A model generated the notes under the pieces. It ran no database searches. It was not told where the DNA came from and saw only the letters and a list, made by a program, of their open reading frames with translations. Shown here one piece after another: positions 20,346-30,621 of a stretch of 37,621 nt of DNA. A program made the position numbers and the translations under genes. How positions within the stretch are numbered: position 1 is the first letter of the stretch; each line of letters begins with the position of its first letter. This DNA comes from an uncultured Lachnospiraceae bacterium (lineage in GTDB: Bacteria > Bacillota > Clostridia > Lachnospirales > Lachnospiraceae), in the NCBI GenBank assembly GCA_934432885.1, contig CAKRYY010000030.1, positions 1-37,621 of the forward strand, written 5' to 3'.

Positions 20346-23300
20346 ATGTCGTTACAATTCTGCATCGGCGGATCCGGCGCCGGAAAAAGCGAGCGGTTAT
20401 ATGAAGAAGTGATTCAGGCATCCCTGCGAGAGCCGGGACGGCATTTCTTTATCATAGTGCCTGACCAGTTTACCATGCAGACGCAGAAGGAGCTTGTGCT
20501 TCGGCATCCCAATCACGGCATTATGAATATTGAGGTGCTCAGCTTTGGACGACTGACGCACCGCATTTTTGAAGAAACCGGAATGGGAAAGCAGCCGGTA
20601 TTGGATGATACAGGAAAGAGCCTGATTCTGCGCAGGATTGCGGCGCAGTGTGAGGAAGAGCTTAGCGTTATCGGTGCAAATATCCGCCGTATCGGATACA
20701 TCCATGAGGTAAAGTCTGCGATTTCGGAATTTATGCAGTATGGCATCGGTATTTCGCAGCTTCATGAGCTGGAGCAGTATGCGGATGGCAGGGGAAGCCT
20801 TAAGCATAAGCTGCATGATTTGGAAATTTTGTACCGCAATTTTATGGAAGCGATACAGGGAAGATTCGTAACGACGGAGGGACAGCTGGGACTTTTATCC
20901 GAAGCGCTGCTTCATTCTGAAATGATACGCGGCAGCAGCATTGTGTTTGACGGCTTTACCGGGTTTACGCCGATTCAGCATCAGGTAATAGAAAAGTTGC
21001 TGATTTTGGCAAAGGAGGTTAAGGTTGCCGTCATTATGGATGGTGATGAGGATCCTTATGCAGAGGATGGCGAGCAGAAGCTCTTTGCCTTCAGCAAAAA
21101 GATGATGCACACCCTGCGTGGAATCGCACAGAGGGCTGGCATCCTGCAAAAGCCGGATATTGTCCTTACGGGAAAGCCGGTATTCCGTTTCCTGAAAAAT
21201 CCTGGAATGGCGCATTTAGAGCAGGAGTTGTTTCGGTATCACGATAAGCCCTTTTTGGAAAAGCAGGAGGCTGTCCGCATGATGGAAGCGGATTCACCAA
21301 GAGATGAGGTGCGCCAGACCTGTATCAAAATCCGCAGGCTGATACGGGAGGAAGGCTTCCAGTATCGTGACATTGCGGTTGTAGCAGGCGATCTGTCCGC
21401 TTATGCAGACGATGTTGAGGAGCTGTTTGCTTCCTTTGGGATCCCCTGCTATGTGGATGCGACGAAGGGGGTCGTGCAGAATCCGTTTATTGAATATATC
21501 CGCAGCGCCCTGCAGATTCTTTTGCAGAATTTTTCCTATGAGGCGGTATTTCGCTTTCTGCGCAGCGGACTGACGGATATTTCCAGAGAGGATGCGGACC
21601 TTCTGGAAAATTATGTGCTGCGTCAGGGGATTCGGGGCAGAAAACGCTGGTCATCCCTTTTTGTAAGGCGTAGCGATAGTGAAGAAGAGACCGAGCTGCT
21701 TGCACGGGTAAATGCGGCGCGGGAAGCGTTTATGAATACGCTTTCGCCGCTTCTTTTGGATGCGGCAAAAACCAGAGAGCATATAGAGCACCTGTACGCT
21801 TTTTTGACTGGCAGCAGAACCTTTGAGCGGCTGTGTGAGTGGGAGGATTATTTTGCCAAAGAGGGCGATCTGGTACGTGCAAAGGAGTATTCACAGATTT
21901 ACCGTCTTGTCATGGGATTATTGGAGCAGATTTATGATTTGATCGGTGAAGAGGAAATGACCCTGCAGGAATTTTCCGATATTCTGGATGCAGGCTTTGG
22001 GGAGATTCAGGTCGGCACCATACCACAGAATGTTGACCGTATCGTAGTCGGCGATATGGAGCGGACAAGATTAAAGGAAATCAAGGTATTGTTTTTCTTA
22101 GGCGTGAACGATGGAAATATTCCAAAGGGTGGAAGCCGGGGCGGTATCATTTCGGATATTGACCGTGAGTTTCTGGCACAGGGGGACTTTGAAATTGCGC
22201 CCACGCCGCGTCAGCAGATGTACATTCAGCGTCTGTACCTCTATATGAATATGACAAAGCCGAGCGAGAGGCTTTATCTTTCCTACGCACGGATTGACGC
22301 ATCGGGCAGGGCGCTGCGTCCGGCATATCTGGTTCAGACAATGCTGCGCCTGTTCCCGGAGCTTACCATAGAGCATCCAAAGCATGAACCGATGGAGCAG
22401 CAGATTGAGGAAAAACGGGATGGACTTTTGCTGCTGGCAGAGCAGCTTCGGGAGTATGCAAAGGGGACGCCCTGCGCAGATCCGTTCTTTTTTACGCTTT
22501 ATCATACCTATGCAGAGGATGGGGAAAGTGCGCCGATGCTGGAAAAGCTGGTGGACATGGCGTTTTACCGTTATCATAAGACTGCGCTTTCAGAAGCGGT
22601 TGCGAAGGCTCTTTATGGAAGCGTTTTAACTGGCAGCGTCAGCCGGCTGGAACGCTACGCCGCCTGTGCATACAGCTATTTCCTGGAATATGGACTGTCT
22701 TTAAAGGAAAGAGAGCTTTTTTCCTTTGAGACGGTGGATATGGGAAGTCTGTATCATGGCATATTGGAACAGTTTTCACAGCTGCTTGCAGAAAATGGAA
22801 GCGACTGGCTCCATTTTTCAAAGGAGCTTGGAGAGCGTCTCCTTATGAAAGCCGTAAAAGCCCAGAGCAGCGTCTATGGAGACAGCGTTTTATTTTCGAG
22901 TGCGAAATACCAATATGTAATCAGGCGGATTGCGAGGATACTGAAACGGACGATATTTACGCTTCAGAGCCAGTTAAAGCAGGGAAGCTTTTTCCCGGAG
23001 CAGTTTGAGGTATCGTTTTCGGCAGTTTCTGATTTGGAAGCGGTCAATATCAGCCTATCCGGACAGGAAAAAATGCGGCTTCTCGGAAGAATTGACCGGA
23101 TTGACACCTGCCGCGACGGCGAAAATGTCTATGTAAAGGTAATTGACTATAAATCCGGCAATCAGAATCTGGACATTGCGGCAGTCTATTATGGATTGCA
23201 GCTCCAGCTCGTTGTTTATATGAATGCAGCAGTTGAGATGCTTGCCAAAAAGGAAACAGGAAAGCGTATCATTCCTGCAGCGATGCTGTATTATCACATA

Positions 23301-23762
23301 GCTGACCCGCTGATTCGTTCCCAGAAGCAGCTCAGTGAGGAAATGCTGAATGAAAAGATAAGGGAAAGCCTAAGAATGACCGGAATGGTCAATGAGAGCG
23401 ATGATGTGATTACGAGACTGGATGCAGCATTTGAGGGACGCTCGCAGATTATTCCGGTAGAGAGAAAAAAGGACGGCAGCCTCGGCAGCCGCTCCGATAC
23501 GTTTGCGGACGGCGAGATGCAGACGATTTCACAGTATGTGAGCGATAAGGTCAGGGAGCTTGGACGAAGGATTATAGAGGGAAATATCGAAAAAAATCCC
23601 TATGAATATGCAGCAGCTACCGGCTGCGACTACTGTGCCTACCGGGGCGTATGCGGCTTTCAGGAGCGGATACCGGGCTATGAGCGCAGAAAGCTTGAGA
23701 GCATGACAAAGGAAGACGCACTGCAGAAGATGCAGGCTTATGAAACGGATGGGGAGCAGTGA
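20346..23762 (+). CDS. addB: ATP-dependent helicase/nuclease subunit B
   Basis: This 1138-residue protein begins LQFCIGGSGAGKSERLYEE, the P-loop of AddB, and lacks the other helicase motifs, as expected. The C-terminal nuclease domain has VIDYKSGNQ (about 925-933). The iron-sulfur cluster cysteines are split around the nuclease: RYAACAYSYFLEYGL before it and GCDYCAYRGVC near the end. With AddA it processes double-strand ends and responds to Chi for recombination, the Firmicute counterpart of RecBCD. AAAGGAG precedes ATG 20346. It is followed after one base by addA. Length is normal for the Clostridial form. Confidence 0.95.
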   Translation: MSLQFCIGGSGAGKSERLYEEVIQASLREPGRHFFIIVPDQFTMQTQKELVLRHPNHGIMNIEVLSFGRLTHRIFEETGMGKQPVLDDTGKSLILRRIAAQCEEELSVIGANIRRIGYIHEVKSAISEFMQYGIGISQLHELEQYADGRGSLKHKLHDLEILYRNFMEAIQGRFVTTEGQLGLLSEALLHSEMIRGSSIVFDGFTGFTPIQHQVIEKLLILAKEVKVAVIMDGDEDPYAEDGEQKLFAFSKKMMHTLRGIAQRAGILQKPDIVLTGKPVFRFLKNPGMAHLEQELFRYHDKPFLEKQEAVRMMEADSPRDEVRQTCIKIRRLIREEGFQYRDIAVVAGDLSAYADDVEELFASFGIPCYVDATKGVVQNPFIEYIRSALQILLQNFSYEAVFRFLRSGLTDISREDADLLENYVLRQGIRGRKRWSSLFVRRSDSEEETELLARVNAAREAFMNTLSPLLLDAAKTREHIEHLYAFLTGSRTFERLCEWEDYFAKEGDLVRAKEYSQIYRLVMGLLEQIYDLIGEEEMTLQEFSDILDAGFGEIQVGTIPQNVDRIVVGDMERTRLKEIKVLFFLGVNDGNIPKGGSRGGIISDIDREFLAQGDFEIAPTPRQQMYIQRLYLYMNMTKPSERLYLSYARIDASGRALRPAYLVQTMLRLFPELTIEHPKHEPMEQQIEEKRDGLLLLAEQLREYAKGTPCADPFFFTLYHTYAEDGESAPMLEKLVDMAFYRYHKTALSEAVAKALYGSVLTGSVSRLERYAACAYSYFLEYGLSLKERELFSFETVDMGSLYHGILEQFSQLLAENGSDWLHFSKELGERLLMKAVKAQSSVYGDSVLFSSAKYQYVIRRIARILKRTIFTLQSQLKQGSFFPEQFEVSFSAVSDLEAVNISLSGQEKMRLLGRIDRIDTCRDGENVYVKVIDYKSGNQNLDIAAVYYGLQLQLVVYMNAAVEMLAKKETGKRIIPAAMLYYHIADPLIRSQKQLSEEMLNEKIRESLRMTGMVNESDDVITRLDAAFEGRSQIIPVERKKDGSLGSRSDTFADGEMQTISQYVSDKVRELGRRIIEGNIEKNPYEYAAATGCDYCAYRGVCGFQERIPGYERRKLESMTKEDALQKMQAYETDGEQ

Positions 23763-23763
23763 T

Positions 23764-26700
23764 ATGGGAATTTCTTTTACAGAGGAACAGCAGAGTGTAA
23801 TTGACGCCAGAGACTGCAGCCTGCTTGTTTCAGCGGCAGCGGGCAGCGGAAAAACGGCGGTTTTGGTAGAGCGGATTGTGCGCCTTATCAGCGAGGGGGA
23901 GCATCCGGCGGATATTGACCGGCTTTTGATTGTTACCTTTACCAATGCGGCGGCTGCGCAGATGCGCGAGCGTATCAGAGACGCGCTTGGGAAAAAGCTG
24001 GAAACGGACCCGGAAAACGCGCATCTGCAAAGGCAGATGACGCTTCTGCACAATGCACAGATTACGACGATAGACAGCTTCTGCCTGTTTGTAATACGAA
24101 ACCATTTTAATGACATAAGCTTAGACCCGGCATTCCGCGTAGCGGATGAGGGAGAGCTAAAACTTCTGCGCGGCGACGTTATGGAAGCGTTTTTGGAGGA
24201 TTGCTTTGCAGCGCAGGACGAGGCGTTTTTAAACTGCCTTGAGAGCATGAACCAGAATGGGGATGAACGCACGCTTGCGGAGCAGATTCAGCAGTTTTAT
24301 GATTTTGCAAGGAGCTATCCCTTCCCGGAGCTTTGGCTGAAGCGTGCTGCGGAGGATTGCGCGTTTGCAGACTGGGAGGCGGTGGAGCGCACACCCTGGG
24401 TAGAATTTGCAAAAGCGGATATAGAGCGTATGCTTTCTGCCTGCGCAGAGCGGCTTTCATGGGCGCTTACGATCTGTGAGCAGCCGGACGGCCCCTATAT
24501 GTATGCGCCGCTTTTGGAGGCGGAGCGGGATAAGATACTTTCGTGTCTGGGGCAGGAGACGCTTTCGGGCTATGCTGCCTGCGCAGGAGAGATAACATTT
24601 GGCAGGCTGCCATCGAAAAAGGATGAGAGCGTGCTGATAGAAAAGCGTGAGCTGGTAAAAGGAGTACGCTCAGAGGTAAAGGCGGTAATAGAAAAGCTGA
24701 CGGGGCTGTATTTCTTTCTCCCAAAGGAGGAGCTGCTTTTAGACCTGCAGAAAAGCGCAGAGACGGTAAAGGAGCTGATTTTGCTGACCCTTTCCTTTGG
24801 CGAGCGTTTGCAGGCAAAAAAACGGGAAAAAAATATTCTGGATTTTGGGGATATGGAGCACTATGCGCTTGAGATTTTATTACAGGTAAGCGATGACGGA
24901 AGCTTTGTGCCCTCCAAGGCGGCGCAGGATTATCGGGAATACTTTACGGAAATCATGATTGATGAGTATCAGGACAGCAATCTTGTGCAGGAATACATTC
25001 TGCAAAGCATTTCAGGAGAGTCCGAGGGCAGATACAACCGCTTTATGGTAGGAGACGTAAAGCAGAGTATTTATAAGTTCCGTCTGGCAAGACCGGAGCT
25101 TTTTATGGAAAAATATGAACGGTATGCCACAGAAGGGACAGAGCGTAAAATCCTTCTGCACCGGAATTTCAGAAGCCGCAGGGAAGTGACTGACAGCGTC
25201 AACCACGTATTTGAGCGGATCATGAAAAAGGAGCTTGGAGGCATCGCTTACGATAAGGAAGCGGCGCTTTTCCCGGGAGCGGTCTATCCGGATAATGATG
25301 GCGCGCAGACCGAGCTGCTGCTTCTGGCGCAGGATGCGGAAAATGAAAAGACAAAAACTGAGCAGGAGGCTGTGCTTATTGCACAGAAAATTTTAGAACT
25401 GATGGAGCATTATCAGGTGACGGATGCACAGACTGGGGAACTGCGGCCTGTGAGATTTGGAGACATTGCGATATTGCTGCGTGCGCCCTCTGGCTGGGAC
25501 GAGGTATTTTCGGCAACACTTAAAAATTTTGAAATTCCTGCCTATACCGCTTCAGCGACCGGATATTTTTCTTCAGAGGAAATCCGGACGATACTGCATT
25601 TTTTGCGGATTCTGGACAATCCCCTGCAGGACATTCCTTTCTTTGGCGTACTCCGTTCGCCGATAGGCTCTTTTACGGAAAATGAAATCGCCATGCTGCG
25701 TACAGTAAAGCCAAAGTCGACCCTGTATGAGGCAATGCAGCTGGCGGTATCTGAAAAGGAAGAGCAGCCGATAGCATTTTTGCAGGAGGACTTTGCAGAG
25801 CTGATGAAAAAGAGCAGACGCTTTCTGGAGCTGCTTTTCAAATACAGAGAGCGGATGACATACGAGCCGGTACGGACGCTTATCCGGGAAATTCTGGAGG
25901 AAACGGACTATGTACAATATATGACAGCATTTCCGCAGGGCGAGGTGCGCCGTGCAAATCTGGAAATGCTGTTAAAACGGGCAGCCGATTTTGAAAAGAC
26001 CGGAACGCATGGACTGTTCGCCTTTATCCGCTATATGGAACAGCTTGAAAAATATGATGTGGATTATGGAGAAGCGGGAACAACGGATGAGTATGCCGAT
26101 GTTGTGCGGATTATGAGCATCCACAAAAGTAAGGGTCTGGAATTTCCCGTCTGCATTCTGGCAGGACTGGCAAAACGCTTTAACATACAGGATCAGGCAA
26201 AGAGCTTTTTGATGGATATTGACTATGGCATCGGCTGTGAGGCTGTGGATCTGGAACGCAGGCTGCGGCGCACGACACTGCGGCGCAATGTCATTGCACG
26301 CAGGCAGACGCTGGACAATCTGGGAGAGGAAATACGGATTTTGTATGTCGCCATGACCCGTGCAAAGGAAAAGCTGATCATGACAGCATGCCTTAAGCAG
26401 CCGGAAAAGAAGCTGGGCGCGCTTGGGCTGTATGAAACAGATGAGGGCTACTGCCAGATACAGGATACCGTTTCCCTGCTGACACTTGCAGGTGCGGGAA
26501 GCCTTCTGGATTTTCTGCTTCCGGCATGGGAACCGATAAAGCTCTTTTGCTTTGATGACCTGCGCGCAGAGGAACTTGCAGATACCATAAGAGGAGAGAC
26601 GCGCCTGCTTAGACTGCCGAAGGAGGCAGAGCAGAACAGCATCCCAGAGCTGCAGGAGGCATTTTTAAAACGATTTTCCTACGTGTATCCCTGGGAGGCA

Positions 26701-27378
26701 TTAAAGAAGCTGTATACCAAAACAACTGTGTCAGAGCTGAAAATGGAAAAGATGACAGATGCGTCAGAAGGTGCAAAGCCGCTGTTTGACACACAGCGCA
26801 GGGAAGCATATATTCCAAGATTTTGCAGGGAAAGCGAAAAGGCGTCCGGTGCAGCGAGAGGAAGCGCAGTGCATCATGTCATGGAGCTTTTGGATTTTGC
26901 AGACCCGGCATGGGAGAGTGGCGTGCAGGATATTGCAGGACTGGTAAGGGAAGCGATAAGCCACTGCTTAAAAAGCGGAAGGCTGGAGCGTGCAGAGGCG
27001 GATTGTGTAAATGTATCAAAGATAGCGGCATTTCTTTTATCAGAGGCTGGCATGCGGATGCGAAGGGCGGCGAAGGAAGGGCTTCTTTATAAGGAGCAGC
27101 CCTTTATGCTGGGGCTTCCAGCAGCTCTTGTAGATGCACAGTTCCCAGAGGGCGAGACGGTGCTGATTCAGGGAATCATCGATGCCTACTGGGAAGAGGA
27201 GGATGGGCTGGTCGTACTGGATTATAAGACGGACCGCGTGGAGGTGCTCACACAGCTGGCTGGACGGTACGCAGCGCAGCTTGCATATTATGCGGAGGCG
27301 CTTTCCCAGATTACCGGTAAAAGGGTGAAGGAAAAGCTGATTTATTCCTTTCATTTTCAGGAGCTTTTGGAGCTGTAG
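23764..27378 (+). CDS. addA: ATP-dependent helicase/nuclease subunit A
   Basis: This 1204-residue protein is a UvrD-type helicase with a C-terminal nuclease. Motifs in order: FTEEQQSVID, VSAAAGSGKTAVLVERI (Walker A), IMIDEYQDSN (Walker B), GDVKQSIYKFRLARPELF, LHRNFRSR, IMSIHKSKGLEFPVCILAGL and ILYVAMTRAKEKLIM, then GSAVHHVMELLDF and VLDYKTDRV of the nuclease. I start at ATG 23764, seven bases after GGGGAG; the in-frame upstream ATG at 23740 lies inside addB. AddA is the 3'-5' motor and one of the two nucleases of the AddAB end-processing complex. It forms a tight operon with addB. Confidence 0.95.
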   Translation: MGISFTEEQQSVIDARDCSLLVSAAAGSGKTAVLVERIVRLISEGEHPADIDRLLIVTFTNAAAAQMRERIRDALGKKLETDPENAHLQRQMTLLHNAQITTIDSFCLFVIRNHFNDISLDPAFRVADEGELKLLRGDVMEAFLEDCFAAQDEAFLNCLESMNQNGDERTLAEQIQQFYDFARSYPFPELWLKRAAEDCAFADWEAVERTPWVEFAKADIERMLSACAERLSWALTICEQPDGPYMYAPLLEAERDKILSCLGQETLSGYAACAGEITFGRLPSKKDESVLIEKRELVKGVRSEVKAVIEKLTGLYFFLPKEELLLDLQKSAETVKELILLTLSFGERLQAKKREKNILDFGDMEHYALEILLQVSDDGSFVPSKAAQDYREYFTEIMIDEYQDSNLVQEYILQSISGESEGRYNRFMVGDVKQSIYKFRLARPELFMEKYERYATEGTERKILLHRNFRSRREVTDSVNHVFERIMKKELGGIAYDKEAALFPGAVYPDNDGAQTELLLLAQDAENEKTKTEQEAVLIAQKILELMEHYQVTDAQTGELRPVRFGDIAILLRAPSGWDEVFSATLKNFEIPAYTASATGYFSSEEIRTILHFLRILDNPLQDIPFFGVLRSPIGSFTENEIAMLRTVKPKSTLYEAMQLAVSEKEEQPIAFLQEDFAELMKKSRRFLELLFKYRERMTYEPVRTLIREILEETDYVQYMTAFPQGEVRRANLEMLLKRAADFEKTGTHGLFAFIRYMEQLEKYDVDYGEAGTTDEYADVVRIMSIHKSKGLEFPVCILAGLAKRFNIQDQAKSFLMDIDYGIGCEAVDLERRLRRTTLRRNVIARRQTLDNLGEEIRILYVAMTRAKEKLIMTACLKQPEKKLGALGLYETDEGYCQIQDTVSLLTLAGAGSLLDFLLPAWEPIKLFCFDDLRAEELADTIRGETRLLRLPKEAEQNSIPELQEAFLKRFSYVYPWEALKKLYTKTTVSELKMEKMTDASEGAKPLFDTQRREAYIPRFCRESEKASGAARGSAVHHVMELLDFADPAWESGVQDIAGLVREAISHCLKSGRLERAEADCVNVSKIAAFLLSEAGMRMRRAAKEGLLYKEQPFMLGLPAALVDAQFPEGETVLIQGIIDAYWEEEDGLVVLDYKTDRVEVLTQLAGRYAAQLAYYAEALSQITGKRVKEKLIYSFHFQELLEL

Positions 27379-27401
27379 CCGTATAAAAATGCAGATAAAG
27401 G

Positions 27402-27430
27402 TTGTAATCTGTAAAAAAAATGAGTATGAT
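27402..27430 (+). promoter_or_regulatory. Promoter of the ECF transporter operon
   Basis: TTGTAA (27402-27407), a 17-base spacer and TATGAT (27425-27430). A small leader hairpin, CAGGAC-TTTC-GTCCTG, follows around 27445-27460. I see no known riboswitch in the short leader. Confidence 0.55.
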
Positions 27431-27491
27431 GATTTTGTATGTTTCGGCAGGACTTTCGTCCTGTGCAGTTTACAAAAGGAGGAGATAGGAA

Positions 27492-28049
27492 ATGAAGACA
27501 AAATTTGGAATCAAAGAGGTCGTTGCTATCGGTATCGGAACAGCGCTTTTTGTAGTGCTGACCAACGTGCAGGTGCCCTTCGGCATTATTCCGAATACAG
27601 CGCTGCAGTCCAGAGTTGCAATTCTGACATTCTTTTCAGCAGTATTCGGACCTGTAGTCGGCGGTGTAATCGGTCTGGTTGGACATGCGCTTGGTGATGC
27701 GCTCTTTTATGGCGGCGTATGGTGGAGCTGGGTGTTCCCGGATGCACTCTTCGGTATTGTAGTGGGATTGTTTGCAAAGAAATATGCAATCCGCGAGGGC
27801 GGCTTTTCCGGTAAAAAGCAGATTGTATTCTTTAATGTAATTCAGGTAGTTGCAAATGCAGTGGCATGGATCGGACTTGCTCCTGTTCTGGATATTCTGA
27901 TTTATGCAGAGCCGGCTAAAAAGGTATTTATGCAGGGCGTACTTGCATTTATTGGAAATATTGTAGTAGCAGGCGTTTTGGGAACTTTGCTGGCAGCTGC
28001 ATATTCCAAGGTGGGCGCGAAGTCTTCCAGCCTGACAAAAGAGGATTAA
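27492..28049 (+). CDS. ECF transporter S component, UPF0397 family
   Basis: This 185-residue membrane protein has about five to six helices. The N-terminal KEVVAIGIGTALFVVLTNV and the FGPVVGGVIGLVGHALGDALFYG and WWSWVFPDALFGIVVGLF blocks are typical of UPF0397, a family of substrate-binding S components of ECF vitamin importers. The ligand of this family is not firmly known to me. A fused double ATPase and a T component follow directly, so this is a dedicated importer rather than an S unit using a shared module. AAAGGAGG stands nine bases before the ATG. Confidence 0.85.
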   Translation: MKTKFGIKEVVAIGIGTALFVVLTNVQVPFGIIPNTALQSRVAILTFFSAVFGPVVGGVIGLVGHALGDALFYGGVWWSWVFPDALFGIVVGLFAKKYAIREGGFSGKKQIVFFNVIQVVANAVAWIGLAPVLDILIYAEPAKKVFMQGVLAFIGNIVVAGVLGTLLAAAYSKVGAKSSSLTKED

Positions 28050-28067
28050 ATGAAAAGGAAACCATAG

Positions 28068-29786
28068 ATGGAGCCTATTATTGAATTTCAGAATTATACA
28101 TTCAAATACCGCTCTCAGGCAGAGCCTACGCTTCGGGATATCAATCTTTCGATATATCCCGGAGAGAAGGTTCTGATTGTGGGACCGTCCGGGTCGGGAA
28201 AATCAACGATTGCACACTGCATCAACGGACTGGTCCCTTTTTCCTTTCCGGGAGAAAGTAAGGGAAGCCTTAAAATTGCCGGAAAGGACCCGGCAAAGGA
28301 GGGCGTCTTTGGGATGTCCAAGATTGTCGGAACGGTGCTGCAGGATACGGATGGACAGTTTATTGGTCTGACCGTTGCGGAGGATATTGCGTTTGCACTG
28401 GAAAATGACTGCATTCCGCAGCCGGAGATGAAGGAACGCGTAAAGGCGGTAGCAGAGCTGGTGGATGTTTTTAAGCTTCTGGAAAATGCACCGACTGCAC
28501 TTTCAGGTGGTCAGAAGCAGAGAGTGTCGATGGCGGGGGTTATGGTAGATGATGTGGACGTGCTTCTGTTTGACGAACCGCTTGCCAATCTTGATCCTGC
28601 GACCGGGAAACGGGCAATAGCCCTGATTGATGAGATTCAGAAAAAGAGGAAAGCAACGATTCTGATGATTGAGCACAGACTGGAGGATGCGCTCTATAGG
28701 GATGTTGACCGGATTGTGGTTATCAGTGACGGACAGGTAGCGGCGGATATGCGTCCTGATGAGCTGCTGTGTACGGATATTCTGACAAAACATGGCATCC
28801 GGGAGCCGCTTTATATTACGGCGATGAAGCATGCGGGCTGTAAGCTTTTGCCCGAAAGCCATCCGCAGCATATTGAGACGATGGACCTTGCACCCTACAG
28901 GCAGCAGGTTAAAAACTGGTTTGAACAGATGCCTGAGCCCCAGCCAAAGCAGGAAGAGGCAGCGATGCTGGAAATCATGAATCTGGATTTTGCCTATATT
29001 ACCGGAAAACCGGTGCTTCGAGATATCCGCATCCGAATCAATAAGGGTGAAATGCTGAGCATCGTTGGAAAGAACGGCGCGGGTAAGAGCACGCTTTCCA
29101 ATTTAATCTGTGGTTTTGTAAGTCCTGACAACGGTGAAATCCGGCTCGCCGGAAAAAACATGGAGGGACTGTCGATTAAGGAGCGCGGCGAAAGGATAGG
29201 TCTGGTTATGCAGAGTCCGAACCAGATGATTTCCAAACCGATGATATATGATGAGGTGGCGCTTGGACTGCGGGCGCGCGGCGTACCAGAGGAGAAGATT
29301 AAGGAAAAGGTATACGAGACCTTAAAGGTCTGCGGACTGTATCCATTCCGAAACTGGCCGGTCTCAGCGCTCAGCTTTGGGCAGAAAAAGAGAGTTACCA
29401 TTGCAGCTATCCTTGCGCTTGACCCGGACATCCTGATTCTGGATGAGCCGACGGCGGGGCAGGACTACCAGCATTATACAGAGATTATGGAATTTTTAAA
29501 GGAGCTGAATGAAACCTATCAGATTACAATTCTGATGATTACCCATGACATGCACCTGATGCTGGAATACACAGACCGGGCAGTCGTGATTGCAGACGGA
29601 CGGCTTCTTGCCGATGATACACCGGCAAAGGTGCTTACCAATGTGGAAATCGCAGAGAGCGCTTATCTCAAAAAGACTTCGCTATATGATTTGGCGGTGC
29701 GGTGTCAGATTGAAGATGCGTCCGCCTTTGTAGAGAGGTTTATTCATTATGAAAGGCAGGTGCGTACAGCATGTCAAGAATCCTGA
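28068..29786 (+). CDS. ECF transporter ATPase, two ABC domains fused
   Basis: This 572-residue protein has two complete ATPase domains. The first has GPSGSGKST (39-47), LSGGQKQRV and VLLFDEPLANLDP; the second has GKNGAGKST (334-342), LSFGQKKRV and ILILDEPTAGQD. It is equivalent to EcfA1 and EcfA2 in one chain, as in YkoD-like transporters. It powers uptake together with the S component upstream and the T component downstream. Its end overlaps the start of the T gene by 16 bases. The second domain's LSFGQ variant signature is common in ECF ATPases. Confidence 0.92.
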   Translation: MEPIIEFQNYTFKYRSQAEPTLRDINLSIYPGEKVLIVGPSGSGKSTIAHCINGLVPFSFPGESKGSLKIAGKDPAKEGVFGMSKIVGTVLQDTDGQFIGLTVAEDIAFALENDCIPQPEMKERVKAVAELVDVFKLLENAPTALSGGQKQRVSMAGVMVDDVDVLLFDEPLANLDPATGKRAIALIDEIQKKRKATILMIEHRLEDALYRDVDRIVVISDGQVAADMRPDELLCTDILTKHGIREPLYITAMKHAGCKLLPESHPQHIETMDLAPYRQQVKNWFEQMPEPQPKQEEAAMLEIMNLDFAYITGKPVLRDIRIRINKGEMLSIVGKNGAGKSTLSNLICGFVSPDNGEIRLAGKNMEGLSIKERGERIGLVMQSPNQMISKPMIYDEVALGLRARGVPEEKIKEKVYETLKVCGLYPFRNWPVSALSFGQKKRVTIAAILALDPDILILDEPTAGQDYQHYTEIMEFLKELNETYQITILMITHDMHLMLEYTDRAVVIADGRLLADDTPAKVLTNVEIAESAYLKKTSLYDLAVRCQIEDASAFVERFIHYERQVRTACQES

Positions 29787-30598
29787 CATATTCTGAAAAG
29801 GATACCTGGGTGCATCGCCTGAGCGGCGTTACCAAGCTGCTTTTTTTCCTGCTCTGGTCAGTCGCTGGCATGCTGACCTATGATACCAGAGTGCTTGCGG
29901 TTATGCTGATTATCAGCATCGTGCTTTACCGCATGTCAAGGATAGAATGGAAGCAGGTCGGAACGGTATTCAAATTCATCCTTCTGTTTTTGAGCCTGAA
30001 CCTTCTGACGATTTTTTTGATTTCCCCATATCAGGGAACACAGATTTACGGCACCCGCTCGGAAATCTGCCATCTGTTCTGGCACTATGCACTGACGAAG
30101 GAACAGCTTTTTTATGAAATGAATATCATGCTGAAGTATTTTACGGTCATTCCGGTTGTGCTTATCTTTATTGTGACGACAAATCCAAGTGAATTTGCAG
30201 CATCCCTGAACCGGATTGGCATCAGCTATCATGCGGGATACGCAGTTGCGATAGCGCTGCGCTATATACCGGATGTGCAGGCAGATTTTGTTAAAATCAA
30301 GCATGCGCAGGAAGCAAGGGGCATTGAAATGTCAGCCAAGGCGAACCTGTTTACACGGCTGAAAAATATGTCCACAATTATTTTTCCTCTTATATTTTCC
30401 AGCATGGACCGGATTGACGTGGTCAGCAATGCCATGCAGCTAAGAGGATTTGGAAAGAACAAAAAGCGGACCTGGTATTCCGGAAAGCCGCTTGCAAAAA
30501 TGGATTATATCTGCATTGGCTTTGTAGTAGTATTCTGTACTGCCGCTTTGGTAATTACCTTCTGGAACGGCAATCGGTTTTATAATCCATTTCAGTAA
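29771..30598 (+). CDS. ECF transporter T component (EcfT)
   Basis: This 275-residue membrane protein has about five to six helices. The cytoplasmic coupling region carries the two T-component signatures, AQEARGIE (about residues 178-185) and AMQLRGFG (about 217-224), that dock into the ATPase grooves. It overlaps the ATPase gene by 16 bases and completes the S-AA-T operon. The next gene, an AGCS symporter, starts 23 bases later with its own GGAG site and might be co-transcribed; no terminator separates them. Confidence 0.9.
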   Translation: MSRILTYSEKDTWVHRLSGVTKLLFFLLWSVAGMLTYDTRVLAVMLIISIVLYRMSRIEWKQVGTVFKFILLFLSLNLLTIFLISPYQGTQIYGTRSEICHLFWHYALTKEQLFYEMNIMLKYFTVIPVVLIFIVTTNPSEFAASLNRIGISYHAGYAVAIALRYIPDVQADFVKIKHAQEARGIEMSAKANLFTRLKNMSTIIFPLIFSSMDRIDVVSNAMQLRGFGKNKKRTWYSGKPLAKMDYICIGFVVVFCTAALVITFWNGNRFYNPFQ

Positions 30599-30621
30599 CA
30601 AAGTAAAAAGGAGAAAAGGGT

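Noticed and set aside
23529..24272. 247-codon minus-strand ORF over the addB/addA junction
   Set aside because: It is antisense to two well-supported genes, shows no family motif, and is a composition shadow.
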